A DNA stretch of 64,000 nt from Flagellimonas alvinocaridis. Lineage in GTDB: Bacteria; Bacteroidota; Bacteroidia; Flavobacteriales; Flavobacteriaceae. The notes below the pieces were generated by a model. The model was not told the DNA's origin. It saw nothing but the letters and a program-made list of their open reading frames with translations, and made no database searches. Positions 24,650-33,466 of this stretch are shown in pieces; within the stretch, counting starts at the first letter, position 1, and each line of letters opens with the position of its first letter. The stretch covers positions 1-64,000 of the forward strand of contig NZ_SNTZ01000007.1 of assembly GCF_004916895.1 (NCBI RefSeq), given 5' to 3'. A program made the position numbers and the translations under genes.

Positions 24650-27043
24650 ATGAAAAAGATAAAAAAGGTACTCTGGGCAATAGCCATTTTGCTACTGCTC
24701 ATAACCGTTGGAGCGCTTATTTTTGTCAACTCACTTAAACCTGATTATTCTGGAGAAAAACCATTGCCCGGTTTGCAGGAAGAAGTCAAGGTTTTTTATG
24801 ACACCTATGGCATTCCCCATATTTATGCCGGCACAGAGGTAGATGCCGTAAAGGCGTTGGGGTATGTACATGCCCAAGACCGACTTTGGCAAATGGAATT
24901 ATTGCGCCGTGTGGCCACTGGAAGACTTTCAGAGGTTTTTGGAGAGGATTTGGTGAAAACGGACAAGTTTTTTCTCTCTTTGGGTATAGATGAGTATTCG
25001 GCCCAAACAGTAGCTAATCTCAACATGAAGAGTGACATGGTGGTACTTTCAAGAGCCTACCTTGATGGAATCAACGAATTCATAAAAAAAGGACCGACCC
25101 CTGTAGAGTTCCATCTCACTGGATTGGAAAAAGAGCCTTTTATACTGGAAGACATTTATAATGCAGTTGGTTATATGGCTTTTAGTTTTGCCATGGCTCA
25201 TAAAACGGACCCGCTGCTAACCAGTTTGCGCGATAAGTTGGGAGAGGAATATATGCGCGATTTGGCTATAGATTCCGACACTTCTACCGTATGGATCAAA
25301 AATTATCGAAAAACTTCCATGGATTCATTGGCTGTGGATATTACCAAAAGTGTAACCCAAGCATTGGATAAGTTACCAATACCTCAATTTATTGGAAGCA
25401 ATAGTTGGGTCATTGCGCCTGAAAAAACCAAAAACGGCAAGGTTATTTTTGCCAACGACCCCCATATTGGTTTTGCTCAGCCTTCTGTATGGTACGAGGC
25501 GCATGTAAACACCCCAAACTACGAAAAGTACGGGTATCATATGGCGGGCATTCCGTTTCCAATTTTGGGCCATGATAGGAACTTGGCTTATGGAATGACC
25601 ATGTTCGAGAATGATGATATTGATTTCTATTATGAAGAAGTACACCCATCGGATAGTACAAAATACAAGGTTGCCAATACATGGTTGGATTTTGAGTATG
25701 TGAACAAGACCATCAAGGTGAAAGATGGTGAAGATATATCCTTTACGTACAAAAAGACGCACCATGGCCCTGTCTTAAATGGCATTGCTGACCAGATTTC
25801 ACAAGAAAGGCCTGTATCCATGTCCTGGGTCTATACAAAGCCCAAGAATGAGGTTTTGGATGCCCTATACGGAATAAGCCATGCCGCTAATTTAGATGAG
25901 TTTAAAAATGCCTTGCCCAAAATTCACGCTCCAGGGCTCAACATTATGTATGGGGATTCAGAAGGCAATGTGGCCTGGTGGGCTGCGGCAAAACTCTACC
26001 AAATGCCTGATAGCTTGTCCACAAAATTTATTTTGGATGGAGCAACAGGGAAAGAAGAGCCATTACATTATATAGACTTTTCGGAAAACCCAAGTGCGAT
26101 CAATCCGCCTTGGCATTATGTGTATTCTGCCAACAATCAACCAGATTCGATAGCCGGACAGCTTTATCCAGGATATTATTTGCCCGAGAACAGGGCTAAA
26201 CGCATTGTGCAATTATTGGATGCTAAGAATGATTGGGATAAAACCACTGCATCTGAGATGATATTGGATGTTACCTCTTCCGTTAATCCTTCCTTGATCA
26301 CAGAACTAATCAAAATGTTCGATGTAACCTTGCTTACCAAGGAACAATTGGTACAGGTAGATTCCCTAAAAAACTGGGATGGCCGTTACTCCTTGAACAG
26401 TACGGTACCTACCTTATACCACAGATGCGAATATTTTACTGTAAAGAATACCATGGAAGATGAGATGGGTGAAGAAATGTTCAATAAGTTTTTGGCAACC
26501 CATCTCTTTAAACGACAGATTGCATGGGGCGCTAATATGGCCGAAGGGCAGTGGTGGGATAATGTGAACACCAAGGATGTGGTGGAAACCCGCAGGGACA
26601 TAGTCTTAAAATCTTTTTCGGATGCATGGATTTCCCTGGTAGAGGACTTTGGTCCTGATCCCAGCCAATGGACATGGGACAAGGTTCATACATTGGAACA
26701 TCCGCACCCAATAGGTCAGGTGGAATCACTGCGAAAATACTTCAATGTGGGGCCGTTCTCGGTTGAAGGAAGCCGTGAGGTTATCAACAATTTAGCTTTC
26801 CCCTACGATAGCACAGGGCTTTACAAAGTAAACTCTGGGCCGTCTACCAGACGTATTGTTGATTTTTCAGATATAGAGAACAGTATCAGCATTTTGCCCA
26901 CAGGGCAATCAGGTAACCCGTTCAGCAAACACTACAAAGATCAGGCGGAAATGTATGCACAAGGCAAGTTCCGAAAAATGATGATGAACCAAGAAGAGAT
27001 TGAAAGTACTGCGGAATCCGTACTTATCTTCACTAAAGAATGA
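24650..27043 (+). CDS. Penicillin acylase-family N-terminal serine hydrolase
   Basis: This 797-residue protein starts with a basic n-region and one hydrophobic segment (about 7-26), suggesting export or an inner-membrane anchor. The alpha-chain has AQDRLWQMELLRRVATGRLSE (75-95), typical of the Ntn-hydrolase family. The predicted autocatalytic cleavage site is G249-S250 in IGSNSWVIAP, with S250 as the nucleophile. Other conserved regions are DPHIGF and GHDRNLAYGMT. Known members cleave penicillin G, acyl-homoserine lactones or aculeacins. The substrate here is unknown; quorum quenching or N-acyl amide turnover are options. The gene is monocistronic. Confidence 0.9.
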   Translation: MKKIKKVLWAIAILLLLITVGALIFVNSLKPDYSGEKPLPGLQEEVKVFYDTYGIPHIYAGTEVDAVKALGYVHAQDRLWQMELLRRVATGRLSEVFGEDLVKTDKFFLSLGIDEYSAQTVANLNMKSDMVVLSRAYLDGINEFIKKGPTPVEFHLTGLEKEPFILEDIYNAVGYMAFSFAMAHKTDPLLTSLRDKLGEEYMRDLAIDSDTSTVWIKNYRKTSMDSLAVDITKSVTQALDKLPIPQFIGSNSWVIAPEKTKNGKVIFANDPHIGFAQPSVWYEAHVNTPNYEKYGYHMAGIPFPILGHDRNLAYGMTMFENDDIDFYYEEVHPSDSTKYKVANTWLDFEYVNKTIKVKDGEDISFTYKKTHHGPVLNGIADQISQERPVSMSWVYTKPKNEVLDALYGISHAANLDEFKNALPKIHAPGLNIMYGDSEGNVAWWAAAKLYQMPDSLSTKFILDGATGKEEPLHYIDFSENPSAINPPWHYVYSANNQPDSIAGQLYPGYYLPENRAKRIVQLLDAKNDWDKTTASEMILDVTSSVNPSLITELIKMFDVTLLTKEQLVQVDSLKNWDGRYSLNSTVPTLYHRCEYFTVKNTMEDEMGEEMFNKFLATHLFKRQIAWGANMAEGQWWDNVNTKDVVETRRDIVLKSFSDAWISLVEDFGPDPSQWTWDKVHTLEHPHPIGQVESLRKYFNVGPFSVEGSREVINNLAFPYDSTGLYKVNSGPSTRRIVDFSDIENSISILPTGQSGNPFSKHYKDQAEMYAQGKFRKMMMNQEEIESTAESVLIFTKE

Positions 27044-27170
27044 TGTCGTTAAAAAAATCCGTTGGTTCTAAATAGGCTTACGTCAACTGGGAACCCGGTA
27101 TCCGTCAAACGGGGGATAATTGTTGATAGAGATTATTTACTTTTTGGGATGATTTAACAAGAAGTCCCAA

Positions 27171-28706
27171 ATGCTCATAAAAGTCTATGGAAGCGCCGTA
27201 TTTGGCATCGAGGCAACAACCATTGTTGTAGAAGTAAATATTGATAAAGGCGTGGGTTACCATTTAGTCGGCTTGCCCGACAATGCCATAAAGGAAAGTA
27301 ATTATCGGATAGCTGCAGCTCTGCAGAATATTGGTTACAAAATTCCCGGTAAGAAGATTACGATCAACATGGCCCCAGCCGATATGCGAAAAGAAGGTTC
27401 TGCCTATGATCTTACCTTAGCTTTGGGGATATTGACGGCTTCAGAACAAATTAAATCCAATGGTATTGAAGATTATTTGATCATGGGTGAGCTTTCGTTG
27501 GACGGGAGCCTTCAGCCCATAAAAGGTGCCTTACCCATAGCCATAAAAGCACAAGCGGAAGGATTTAAAGGATTTATCCTTCCCAAGGACAATGCTTCCG
27601 AGGCCGCAGTGGTCAATGGTTTGGAAGTTTATGGTGTAGAGAACATTAAGGAAGTAATTGATTATTTTGATTGCGGAACCCCACTGCATCAAACCATAGT
27701 AGATACCCAAAAGGAATTTTACAATAATATAGACCATCCGGAATTCGATTTTGCCGATGTAAAGGGGCAAGAGAGCATAAAACGATGCATGGAAATTGCG
27801 GCAGCTGGCGGGCATAATATTATTTTGATAGGACCACCGGGAGCGGGAAAGACCATGTTGGCCAAGCGACTACCTTCCATATTACCACCAATGACCTTGC
27901 AAGAGGCCTTGGAGACTACTAAAATCCATAGTGTGGTGGGGAAGGTTAAAAATCAAGGCTTGATGAGCCAAAGACCTTTCAGGAATCCACACCACACCAT
28001 AAGCAGTGCTGCATTGGTAGGCGGAGGAGGTTATCCACAGCCCGGTGAAATTTCCTTGGCCCATAATGGAATACTTTTTTTGGACGAGCTTCCGGAATTT
28101 GAACGAAGGGTGTTGGAAGTAATGAGGCAACCCATGGAAGATAGGGAAGTCACCATAGCCAGGGCCCAATACACCGTAACTTACCCCAGTAGTTTTATGT
28201 TGGTGGCCAGCATGAACCCAAGTCCTTCAGGATATTTCAATGACCCGGATGCCCCGGTGACTTCATCCCCAGCAGAAATGCAACGATACCTTGGCAAGAT
28301 ATCAGGGCCCTTGTTGGACCGAATCGACATTCATATTGAGGTGACCCCAGTGCCTTTCGATAAGCTATCAGAGGAAAGGAACGGAGAGGATAGCTTTATG
28401 GTTAGAAAGCGTGTAATGGCAGCACGAGAAATACAGATTCAAAGGTTTAGGGATACGGAAAGTATACATTACAATGCGCAGATGGGCCCCAAGAACATTA
28501 GAAAATTCTGCGTTTTGGACAATCCGTCCAGAGAACTTTTGAAAATGGCCATGAAGCGGTTGAACCTTTCTGCACGGGCCTATGATAGGATATTAAAAGT
28601 ATCTAGAACCATTGCTGACTTGGAGAATGCTTCCCATATAAAAGAAAACCATATTTCCGAAGCTATTCAATACAGAAGTTTAGATCGTGAGGGGTGGTTA
28701 GGGTGA
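27171..28706 (+). CDS. YifB/ComM-family Mg-chelatase-like AAA+ ATPase
   Basis: This 511-residue protein has an N-terminal Lon-protease-like fold (ChlI_N, about 20-140) with GLPDNAIKES. The AAA+ module has Walker A GPPGAGKT (221-228) and Walker B ILFLDELPEF, followed by an Mg-chelatase C-terminal domain (about 410-505). ComM in naturally competent bacteria is a helicase that promotes branch migration during transformation. The name YifB is used where competence is not established. The gene stands alone. Confidence 0.93.
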   Translation: MLIKVYGSAVFGIEATTIVVEVNIDKGVGYHLVGLPDNAIKESNYRIAAALQNIGYKIPGKKITINMAPADMRKEGSAYDLTLALGILTASEQIKSNGIEDYLIMGELSLDGSLQPIKGALPIAIKAQAEGFKGFILPKDNASEAAVVNGLEVYGVENIKEVIDYFDCGTPLHQTIVDTQKEFYNNIDHPEFDFADVKGQESIKRCMEIAAAGGHNIILIGPPGAGKTMLAKRLPSILPPMTLQEALETTKIHSVVGKVKNQGLMSQRPFRNPHHTISSAALVGGGGYPQPGEISLAHNGILFLDELPEFERRVLEVMRQPMEDREVTIARAQYTVTYPSSFMLVASMNPSPSGYFNDPDAPVTSSPAEMQRYLGKISGPLLDRIDIHIEVTPVPFDKLSEERNGEDSFMVRKRVMAAREIQIQRFRDTESIHYNAQMGPKNIRKFCVLDNPSRELLKMAMKRLNLSARAYDRILKVSRTIADLENASHIKENHISEAIQYRSLDREGWLG

Positions 28707-28808
28707 TTTTCTTGAATGAATAGAAGAGGTTATAAGGACTTCATATTCAAAATGATAAAAAAACTCGAAAAAAACGGCAAAAGTGCAAAAAATACGTTAA
28801 ACATTGTT

Positions 28809-28846
28809 TTTCAATCGGTTATTGAAAGAATTATACAATAATTTTG
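28809..28846 (+). promoter_or_regulatory. -7 box TAATTTTG with upstream dyad before the cupin-like gene
   Basis: TAATTTTG (28839-28846) matches TAnnTTTG and lies 27 nt before the ATG at 28874. Upstream, TTTCAAT (28809-28815) and ATTGAAA (28821-28827) form a perfect inverted repeat with a 5-bp spacer. The dyad covers the -33 area, as an operator or activator site would. Confidence 0.45.
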
Positions 28847-28873
28847 CAGCCGTTTTTAAATTAGTGTACTGTA

Positions 28874-29284
28874 ATGCAATGTGTAGAGTTGAATCCTGCA
28901 GGAAATTTCGACCCGTGGGAGCAAGAGAAGATAGATGAGTTGCTGCATCAAGAAATTACACAATCGTTGAGCGATCGGTTGGTGTTTGAAAATGAAAGTG
29001 TGAAATTATGGGAGCTACGCCTGGCACCACGGCAACGGATTCCTTTTAGAAAGCACAATACCAATTATGGTTGGGTGTGTACAACAGGTGGATTGGCCTT
29101 GACCCGTTACGGGAATGGCAAAATAGACATGGTTAAGTTGGATTCAGGGGATACTGAATATTTTGAGTATCGGGGGAAAAACTATATAAACGATTTGGAG
29201 AACATTGGGGAAGACCCCATTGTCATCAACATTTTGGAATATAAGGAAACCAAGTTGGACAACAAGTTGCAGTTTTGCAACTAG
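28874..29284 (+). CDS. Cupin-like small protein of unknown function
   Basis: This 136-residue cytoplasmic protein looks like a single cupin domain: a run of beta-strand-like segments including LWELRLAPRQRIPFRKHNTN, GDTEYFEYRG and DPIVINILEY. Only His65 (RKHNTN) recalls the first cupin motif, and the usual HxH pair is not evident, so metal binding is uncertain. The stop TAG overlaps the convergent neighbour's stop within the palindrome CTAG (29281-29284). A promoter with a dyad lies upstream. Its function is unknown; a small-molecule-binding role is possible. Confidence 0.65.
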   Translation: MQCVELNPAGNFDPWEQEKIDELLHQEITQSLSDRLVFENESVKLWELRLAPRQRIPFRKHNTNYGWVCTTGGLALTRYGNGKIDMVKLDSGDTEYFEYRGKNYINDLENIGEDPIVINILEYKETKLDNKLQFCN

Positions 29285-29724
29285 ATAGCCTTGATGTTTG
29301 CTTTAAGACCAGAGATGATCCCCAAAATATTCTGAACGGTATCTTCAAGATAGTACTTCACGGCCAAATGGGGAATCCGTATGGTTGTAAACCCATTTTT
29401 AAACGAGTGCATGGCATCTTCTAAATCGTTGATGGCTTGCTCATGGGTAATCATATTGTAATCTTTGTCTATTTCTATATTGAGTTTTACCCGGGAAATG
29501 GCAATGTCCACGGAGCGTTTGCCATCCCACCATTCCAACATGGGGTTGGCCCCAGCTTCTTTTAGTGCGTAAAAGAGTTGTATGGCCTCTAATGGGGTAT
29601 TGTTATTTAGGATGACCCTTTTAATGAGTCTGGTATGTCTTTCGCAAAGTGCTACACTTAGGGAGTCTAAAGATTCCCTGTATTGTTCGTGTCCGATACT
29701 TCTGGCGCAATCCTTACATGTCAT
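29281..29724 (-). CDS. Possible PD-(D/E)xK/Vsr-like nuclease-fold protein with N-terminal zinc finger
   Basis: This 147-residue protein is not a recognised named family. The N-terminus has C3-x2-C6 and C27-x2-H30, a plausible CCCH zinc site. The C-terminal half contains E64, D73 in KRSVDIAI and E84-I-D86 in KLNIEID, followed by a helix and strand ending TTIRIPH. This order resembles Vsr/DUF559-type restriction-endonuclease folds. The usual catalytic Lys is not clearly present, so activity is uncertain. It is convergent with the cupin-like gene, sharing CTAG as the stop overlap. There is no signal peptide. Confidence 0.5.
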   Translation of the reverse strand: MTCKDCARSIGHEQYRESLDSLSVALCERHTRLIKRVILNNNTPLEAIQLFYALKEAGANPMLEWWDGKRSVDIAISRVKLNIEIDKDYNMITHEQAINDLEDAMHSFKNGFTTIRIPHLAVKYYLEDTVQNILGIISGLKANIKAI

Positions 29725-29827
29725 AAGTATTTGTTCGGTTTAGGTCTATGTATGATTTGGGATTATTATAACTTTTGCTTTTCCATTATCGTATAAATTG
29801 TCGATATAAAACACCCCACTTTTAGAC

Positions 29828-29861
29828 GAAATGCATTTTTTTGGATGAAATGCAGCATTTC
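29828..29861. promoter_or_regulatory. Palindromic operator candidate before the NRAMP-pxpABC operon
   Basis: GAAATGCAGCATTTC (29847-29861) is a perfect 15-bp palindrome with a central A. A second half-site, GAAATGC, lies 19 bp upstream within AAATGCATTT (29829-29838), itself a palindrome. The two half-sites are nearly two helical turns apart and sit 45-78 bp upstream of the operon's first ATG. This is typical of a repressor or activator site. The regulator is not identified. Confidence 0.4.
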
Positions 29862-29905
29862 TCCCAATATCCTCTTATTTTGAACGCCAAGAAATCAACA
29901 CGGAT

Positions 29906-31102
29906 ATGTGGAAAAAAATTGGCCCAGGGGTTTTGGTGGCTGCAGCATTTGTGGGCCCCGGTACCATTGCCATGTGTACTTTGGCAGGGGTTCGGTTTGG
30001 TTATGCCCTTATCTGGGCTTTGTTCGTATCCATTCTGGCCACGATTGCACTTCAGGGAATGGCCGGAAGAATAGGGGTAGTGGCACAAACAGGACTTGTG
30101 GATGTGGTAAAAAACGAGCTGACAAGTCCTTGGGCAAAAAAAATAGTGGTAGCGATGGTCTTGGGAGCCATTCTAATTGGTAATGCAGCTTATGAGGCTG
30201 GAAATATTGGCGGTGCCACCTTGGGACTTGAACAACTTTTTCCCGATAAATCACTAATGCCTTTTTATCCACTTTTAGTGGGAGTTGCAATCTTTCTTTT
30301 GCTTTGGTTCAGCAATTATAAATTGTTGGAGCGGATTTTTGCGGGATTGGTTGCTCTAATGGGCGTATGTTTTGTGATATGTGCTTTTTTGACCCAGCCT
30401 TCCGTTTCGGATATATTACAAGGTATGTTTGTTCCTAGCCTGCCCGAAGGCAGTTTGTTGACCATTGTTGCCTTGGTAGGAACCACTGTGGTGCCCTACA
30501 ACCTTTTTCTCCATGCCTCTTTGGTAAAGGAAAAATGGAAATCCGATAAAGACTTGAAAGCGGTGAAGTGGGATACGGCCATCTCCATTGGGTTGGGTGG
30601 TCTGGTATCCTTGGCTATCTTGGTCACCGCTTCTGCGGCACCTATAGATGATGTAAACCATGTTTTGGATATGGCCAGGGGCTTGGAGCCACTATTTGGA
30701 AAAATGGCGGTACATCTTATGGCCATTGGTCTATTGGCTGCTGGCGTCACTTCTGCCATAACCGCATCCCTTGCCGCTGCTTTTGTGGCTAGCAGTTGTT
30801 TTGGTTGGAGTGGGGGAATGCAGGACAAAAGGTTCAAAATGGTTTGGAGCTTTATATTGTTCTGTGGAGTTTTCTTTTTATCGTTTGATATAAAACCTAT
30901 TCAAGTCATCCAATTTGCCCAGATGGCGAACGGAATACTGCTGCCCATAATGGCAATTCTGTTGTTGTGGATTGTGAACCGAAAGTCAGTAATGGGGTCT
31001 TATAGAAATACCACAGCTCAGAATGCTATCGGAGTAGGCATTGTGGGATTTACCATTTTTTTAGGCTTGAAAAGTATTCTCACCGTAACGGGATTGTTGT
31101 AG
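29906..31102 (+). CDS. NRAMP-like transporter lacking the canonical metal site (YcsG-like)
   Basis: This 398-residue protein has about eleven membrane segments and aligns with the NRAMP (SLC11) family. The first-helix metal-binding motif DPGN reads GPGT here (17-20), and the sixth-helix MPH reads VPY (196-198, in VVPYNLFLH). The Asp, Asn and Met ligands of Mn2+/Fe2+ are therefore absent. The gene lies directly upstream of pxpA with no gap, and in Bacillus subtilis the NRAMP-like ycsG is also in the ycsF/kipIA operon. A substrate related to 5-oxoproline metabolism is more likely than a transition metal. This is inference; no transport data are available here. Confidence 0.85.
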   Translation: MWKKIGPGVLVAAAFVGPGTIAMCTLAGVRFGYALIWALFVSILATIALQGMAGRIGVVAQTGLVDVVKNELTSPWAKKIVVAMVLGAILIGNAAYEAGNIGGATLGLEQLFPDKSLMPFYPLLVGVAIFLLLWFSNYKLLERIFAGLVALMGVCFVICAFLTQPSVSDILQGMFVPSLPEGSLLTIVALVGTTVVPYNLFLHASLVKEKWKSDKDLKAVKWDTAISIGLGGLVSLAILVTASAAPIDDVNHVLDMARGLEPLFGKMAVHLMAIGLLAAGVTSAITASLAAAFVASSCFGWSGGMQDKRFKMVWSFILFCGVFFLSFDIKPIQVIQFAQMANGILLPIMAILLLWIVNRKSVMGSYRNTTAQNAIGVGIVGFTIFLGLKSILTVTGLL

Positions 31103-31846
31103 ATGAAACAATGGTTTATAGATATTAATTGCGATGTGGGAGAAGGAATGGGCAATGAAGCTTTGCTTTTTCCCTACATAAGCTCCTGTAATATTGCTTG
31201 TGGTGGACATGCCGGAGATGAAACCACCATGCGACGGATTGTAAATTTGGCCAAAAAGCATCATATAAAGGTAGGGGCGCATCCTTCCTATCCGGACAAA
31301 GTGAATTTTGGAAGGGAGGTCATGGATATTTCACCCCAAGAACTACAGAACAGCATCCGGGATCAGTTGAAAACTTTTATGGAGGTTTTGCAAAGTGAGG
31401 AGGTCAAGCTGCATCATATTAAGGCGCATGGGGCTTTGTACAACCAAACAGCAAAGGATGAAAATTTGGCCGAAATCTATTTGGATGCGATAAACCAGTA
31501 TAAGGAGAAGGCATTTTTATATGTTCCGTTTGGCTCAGTGATGGAGTCAAAGGCCCTGCTCAAAGGTTATAAAGTTCGATTTGAGGCTTTTGCGGACAGA
31601 AACTATACCGATGATTTGGAATTGGTTTCCCGAAAACTGGAAAATGCTCTAATTCAGGACCCTAAAAGTGTCTTAAAACATATGGTTCCAATGATAAAGG
31701 AGAATAAGGTATTGACGGTCTCAGGTGAGGAAATAAAAATTGAAGCACAAACTTTTTGTGTGCATGGCGATACCACTTCCGCATTGGAAATATTGATGTA
31801 TCTTTCGGAAGAATTGCCCAACCACCAGGTACTATTACAAAAGTGA
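31103..31846 (+). CDS. pxpA: 5-oxoprolinase subunit A (LamB/YcsF family)
   Basis: This 247-residue protein has the LamB/YcsF hallmark DINCDVGEGMGNE (about 7-19). It also carries NIACGGHAGDETTMRR, VGAHPSYPDK and VKLHHIKAHGALYNQ. PxpA works with PxpB and PxpC to hydrolyse 5-oxoproline to glutamate using ATP. It starts directly after the NRAMP-like gene's stop, and its own stop overlaps the pxpB start (GTGA at 31843-31846). All three subunits are present in order. Confidence 0.94.
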   Translation: MKQWFIDINCDVGEGMGNEALLFPYISSCNIACGGHAGDETTMRRIVNLAKKHHIKVGAHPSYPDKVNFGREVMDISPQELQNSIRDQLKTFMEVLQSEEVKLHHIKAHGALYNQTAKDENLAEIYLDAINQYKEKAFLYVPFGSVMESKALLKGYKVRFEAFADRNYTDDLELVSRKLENALIQDPKSVLKHMVPMIKENKVLTVSGEEIKIEAQTFCVHGDTTSALEILMYLSEELPNHQVLLQK

Positions 31847-32577
31847 AAAGTTACCCCATAACCATCAAGCCCTTTGGAGAACGTGCCATACTTATTGAAT
31901 GGCCCAACCAAGTTGAAGAAGCCATTTTGGCGAACATCCTCGATTTTTATGATGCTTTTAAAGAGTTGAAACTTCCTGGTTGGGAGATGTCCGTTGCATA
32001 CAATTCCTTGACCATGGTATGCAATAAAGAGCATTTGGATTTTGAGCAAATCAAAAAGGTGGTTTTGGACTGTCACGCCAAGTTGGAGAATATTAAAATA
32101 AGGCGGGCCCAACATTTATGGCAGATACCAGTGTGTTATGATTTGGAGTTTGGCATTGATTTGGAAGAAGTCGCCAAGAAATTGGAACTATCCATCGAGG
32201 AGTTGATTCTACAGCACACATCACATCAATATGTTGTCTATGGGATAGGTTTTTTGCCGGGATTTATGTATTTGGGTGGATTGCCCCAAACCTTGGAAAT
32301 ACCCAGACGGGCAGAACCTCGGTTACAAGTGGCAAAAGGCTCCGTAGGATTGGCGGGTAAACAAACGGGCATTTATCCACAGGACTCCCCTGGAGGATGG
32401 AACATCATTGGGAATTGTCCGGTGAATCTATTCAACCCAAAATTAAAGGAACCTTGTTTTATAAAGGTTGGGGACAAAATACAATTTCAGCAAATATCCA
32501 AGGCCGAATACGACTTGCATAAAATAGAAGGGGAGGTAGGCATTTATAAACCTGAAAAAACTGAGTTGAATGCTTAA
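31843..32577 (+). CDS. pxpB: 5-oxoprolinase subunit B (KipI/AHS1 family)
   Basis: This protein of 244 residues has the AHS1/KipI signatures: N-terminal IKPFGERAILIEW, and later YGIGFLPGFMYLGGL, IPRRAEPRLQVAKGSVGLAG and SPGGWNIIG. GTG at 31843 is preferred. The longer open frame upstream (from 31756) would give a non-homologous tail and lie inside pxpA. The GTG overlaps the pxpA stop by 4 bp, and the stop overlaps pxpC by 8 bp, so the three subunits are translationally coupled. B. subtilis KipI also inhibits the KinA kinase, a role not expected here. Confidence 0.93.
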   Translation: MKSYPITIKPFGERAILIEWPNQVEEAILANILDFYDAFKELKLPGWEMSVAYNSLTMVCNKEHLDFEQIKKVVLDCHAKLENIKIRRAQHLWQIPVCYDLEFGIDLEEVAKKLELSIEELILQHTSHQYVVYGIGFLPGFMYLGGLPQTLEIPRRAEPRLQVAKGSVGLAGKQTGIYPQDSPGGWNIIGNCPVNLFNPKLKEPCFIKVGDKIQFQQISKAEYDLHKIEGEVGIYKPEKTELNA

Positions 32578-33406
32578 GGTTTTAAAATCGGGCTTTTTTA
32601 CAACCATTCAAGATTTGGGTAGATTTGGATACCGTGATATTGGAGTACCTATTTCTGGGGCCATGGATACGGATTCGGTAAAAAAAGCCAATCTTCTTTT
32701 GGAAAATGACCCAAATGCGGCCGTATTGGAGATTACAATGACCGGACCAACACTCCAGTTTGATGCCCCCACTGCTATATGCCTCTCTGGAGCCAATATT
32801 TCCGCTACGCTTAACAATATACCCGTTGAGAATTATCAGGTAGTGCAAGTGTCATCGGGGGATATTCTTTCTTACGGCAAATTAGAAGCAGGTCTTAGGG
32901 GATACTTGGCTGTTAAAGGAGGTTTTCTAACCGAAAAAGTTTTGCAAAGTCGTTCCCAGTATTTCCCAGTCACATCAAAGAAAAGAATTAAGGATGGGGA
33001 TGGGATTCCGTATGAAAAGGCTGCTTACTCGCCAATGATATCGGAAGTGAAGATTGAAAATCATTTTTTGGCCAAGGAATTGGAAGTGTTCAAAGGCCCT
33101 GAGTTTGATATCCTGTCTGATACACAATTAGCAGATATTTTTTCAAAACCATTCACGGTGTCCAAGGAAAACAATCGCATGGCATACCAACTTAAGGAAG
33201 TGATCCCGGGCCATGAAGTGTCCATGCTCACATCTGGAACCTTGCCGGGAACCGTCCAGTTTACTCCCGCAGGCAGATTAATTATTTTAATGAAGGACGG
33301 GCAGACCACAGGTGGATATCCAAGGGTACTTCAGCTCTCCGAACAAGCTATGGACATACTGGCACAAAAGAAAATGGGAGATAAGCTCTCATTTAGGCTT
33401 GTATAA
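32570..33406 (+). CDS. pxpC: 5-oxoprolinase subunit C (KipA/AHS2 family)
   Basis: This 278-residue protein matches the AHS2/KipA family: DLGRFGYRDIGVPISGAMD at about 16-34, and GLRGYLAVKGGF. It also has a C-terminal MLTSGTLPGTVQFTPAGRLI and DGQTTGGYPR. It forms the ATP-dependent 5-oxoprolinase with PxpA and PxpB. It is the last gene of the unit, since the ilv leader region follows. No clear terminator is visible between it and the ilv promoter. Confidence 0.94.
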   Translation: MLKVLKSGFFTTIQDLGRFGYRDIGVPISGAMDTDSVKKANLLLENDPNAAVLEITMTGPTLQFDAPTAICLSGANISATLNNIPVENYQVVQVSSGDILSYGKLEAGLRGYLAVKGGFLTEKVLQSRSQYFPVTSKKRIKDGDGIPYEKAAYSPMISEVKIENHFLAKELEVFKGPEFDILSDTQLADIFSKPFTVSKENNRMAYQLKEVIPGHEVSMLTSGTLPGTVQFTPAGRLIILMKDGQTTGGYPRVLQLSEQAMDILAQKKMGDKLSFRLV

Positions 33407-33432
33407 AAAATCAAATATTTTTTAAGGATAGG

Positions 33433-33462
33433 TTTGTTTCAGAATATTTTTTTGTAACATTG
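33433..33462 (+). promoter_or_regulatory. Promoter for the ilv leader (TTTG-N18-TAACATTG)
   Basis: TTTG (33433-33436) and TAACATTG (33455-33462) are spaced by 18 bp; the second box has one mismatch to TAnnTTTG. The box ends 4 nt before the leader peptide ATG at 33467, so the transcript should start at or near that ATG. Confidence 0.5.
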
Positions 33463-33466
33463 ACGT

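Noticed and set aside
28752..28841. A 29-codon frame MIKKLEKNGKSAKN... before the cupin-like gene
   Set aside because: It overlaps the promoter box for the cupin-like gene and has no signal of its own or leader-peptide character.
31756..31842. Upstream extension of pxpB
   Set aside because: It lies within pxpA in another frame and does not match KipI N-termini; GTG at 31843 does.
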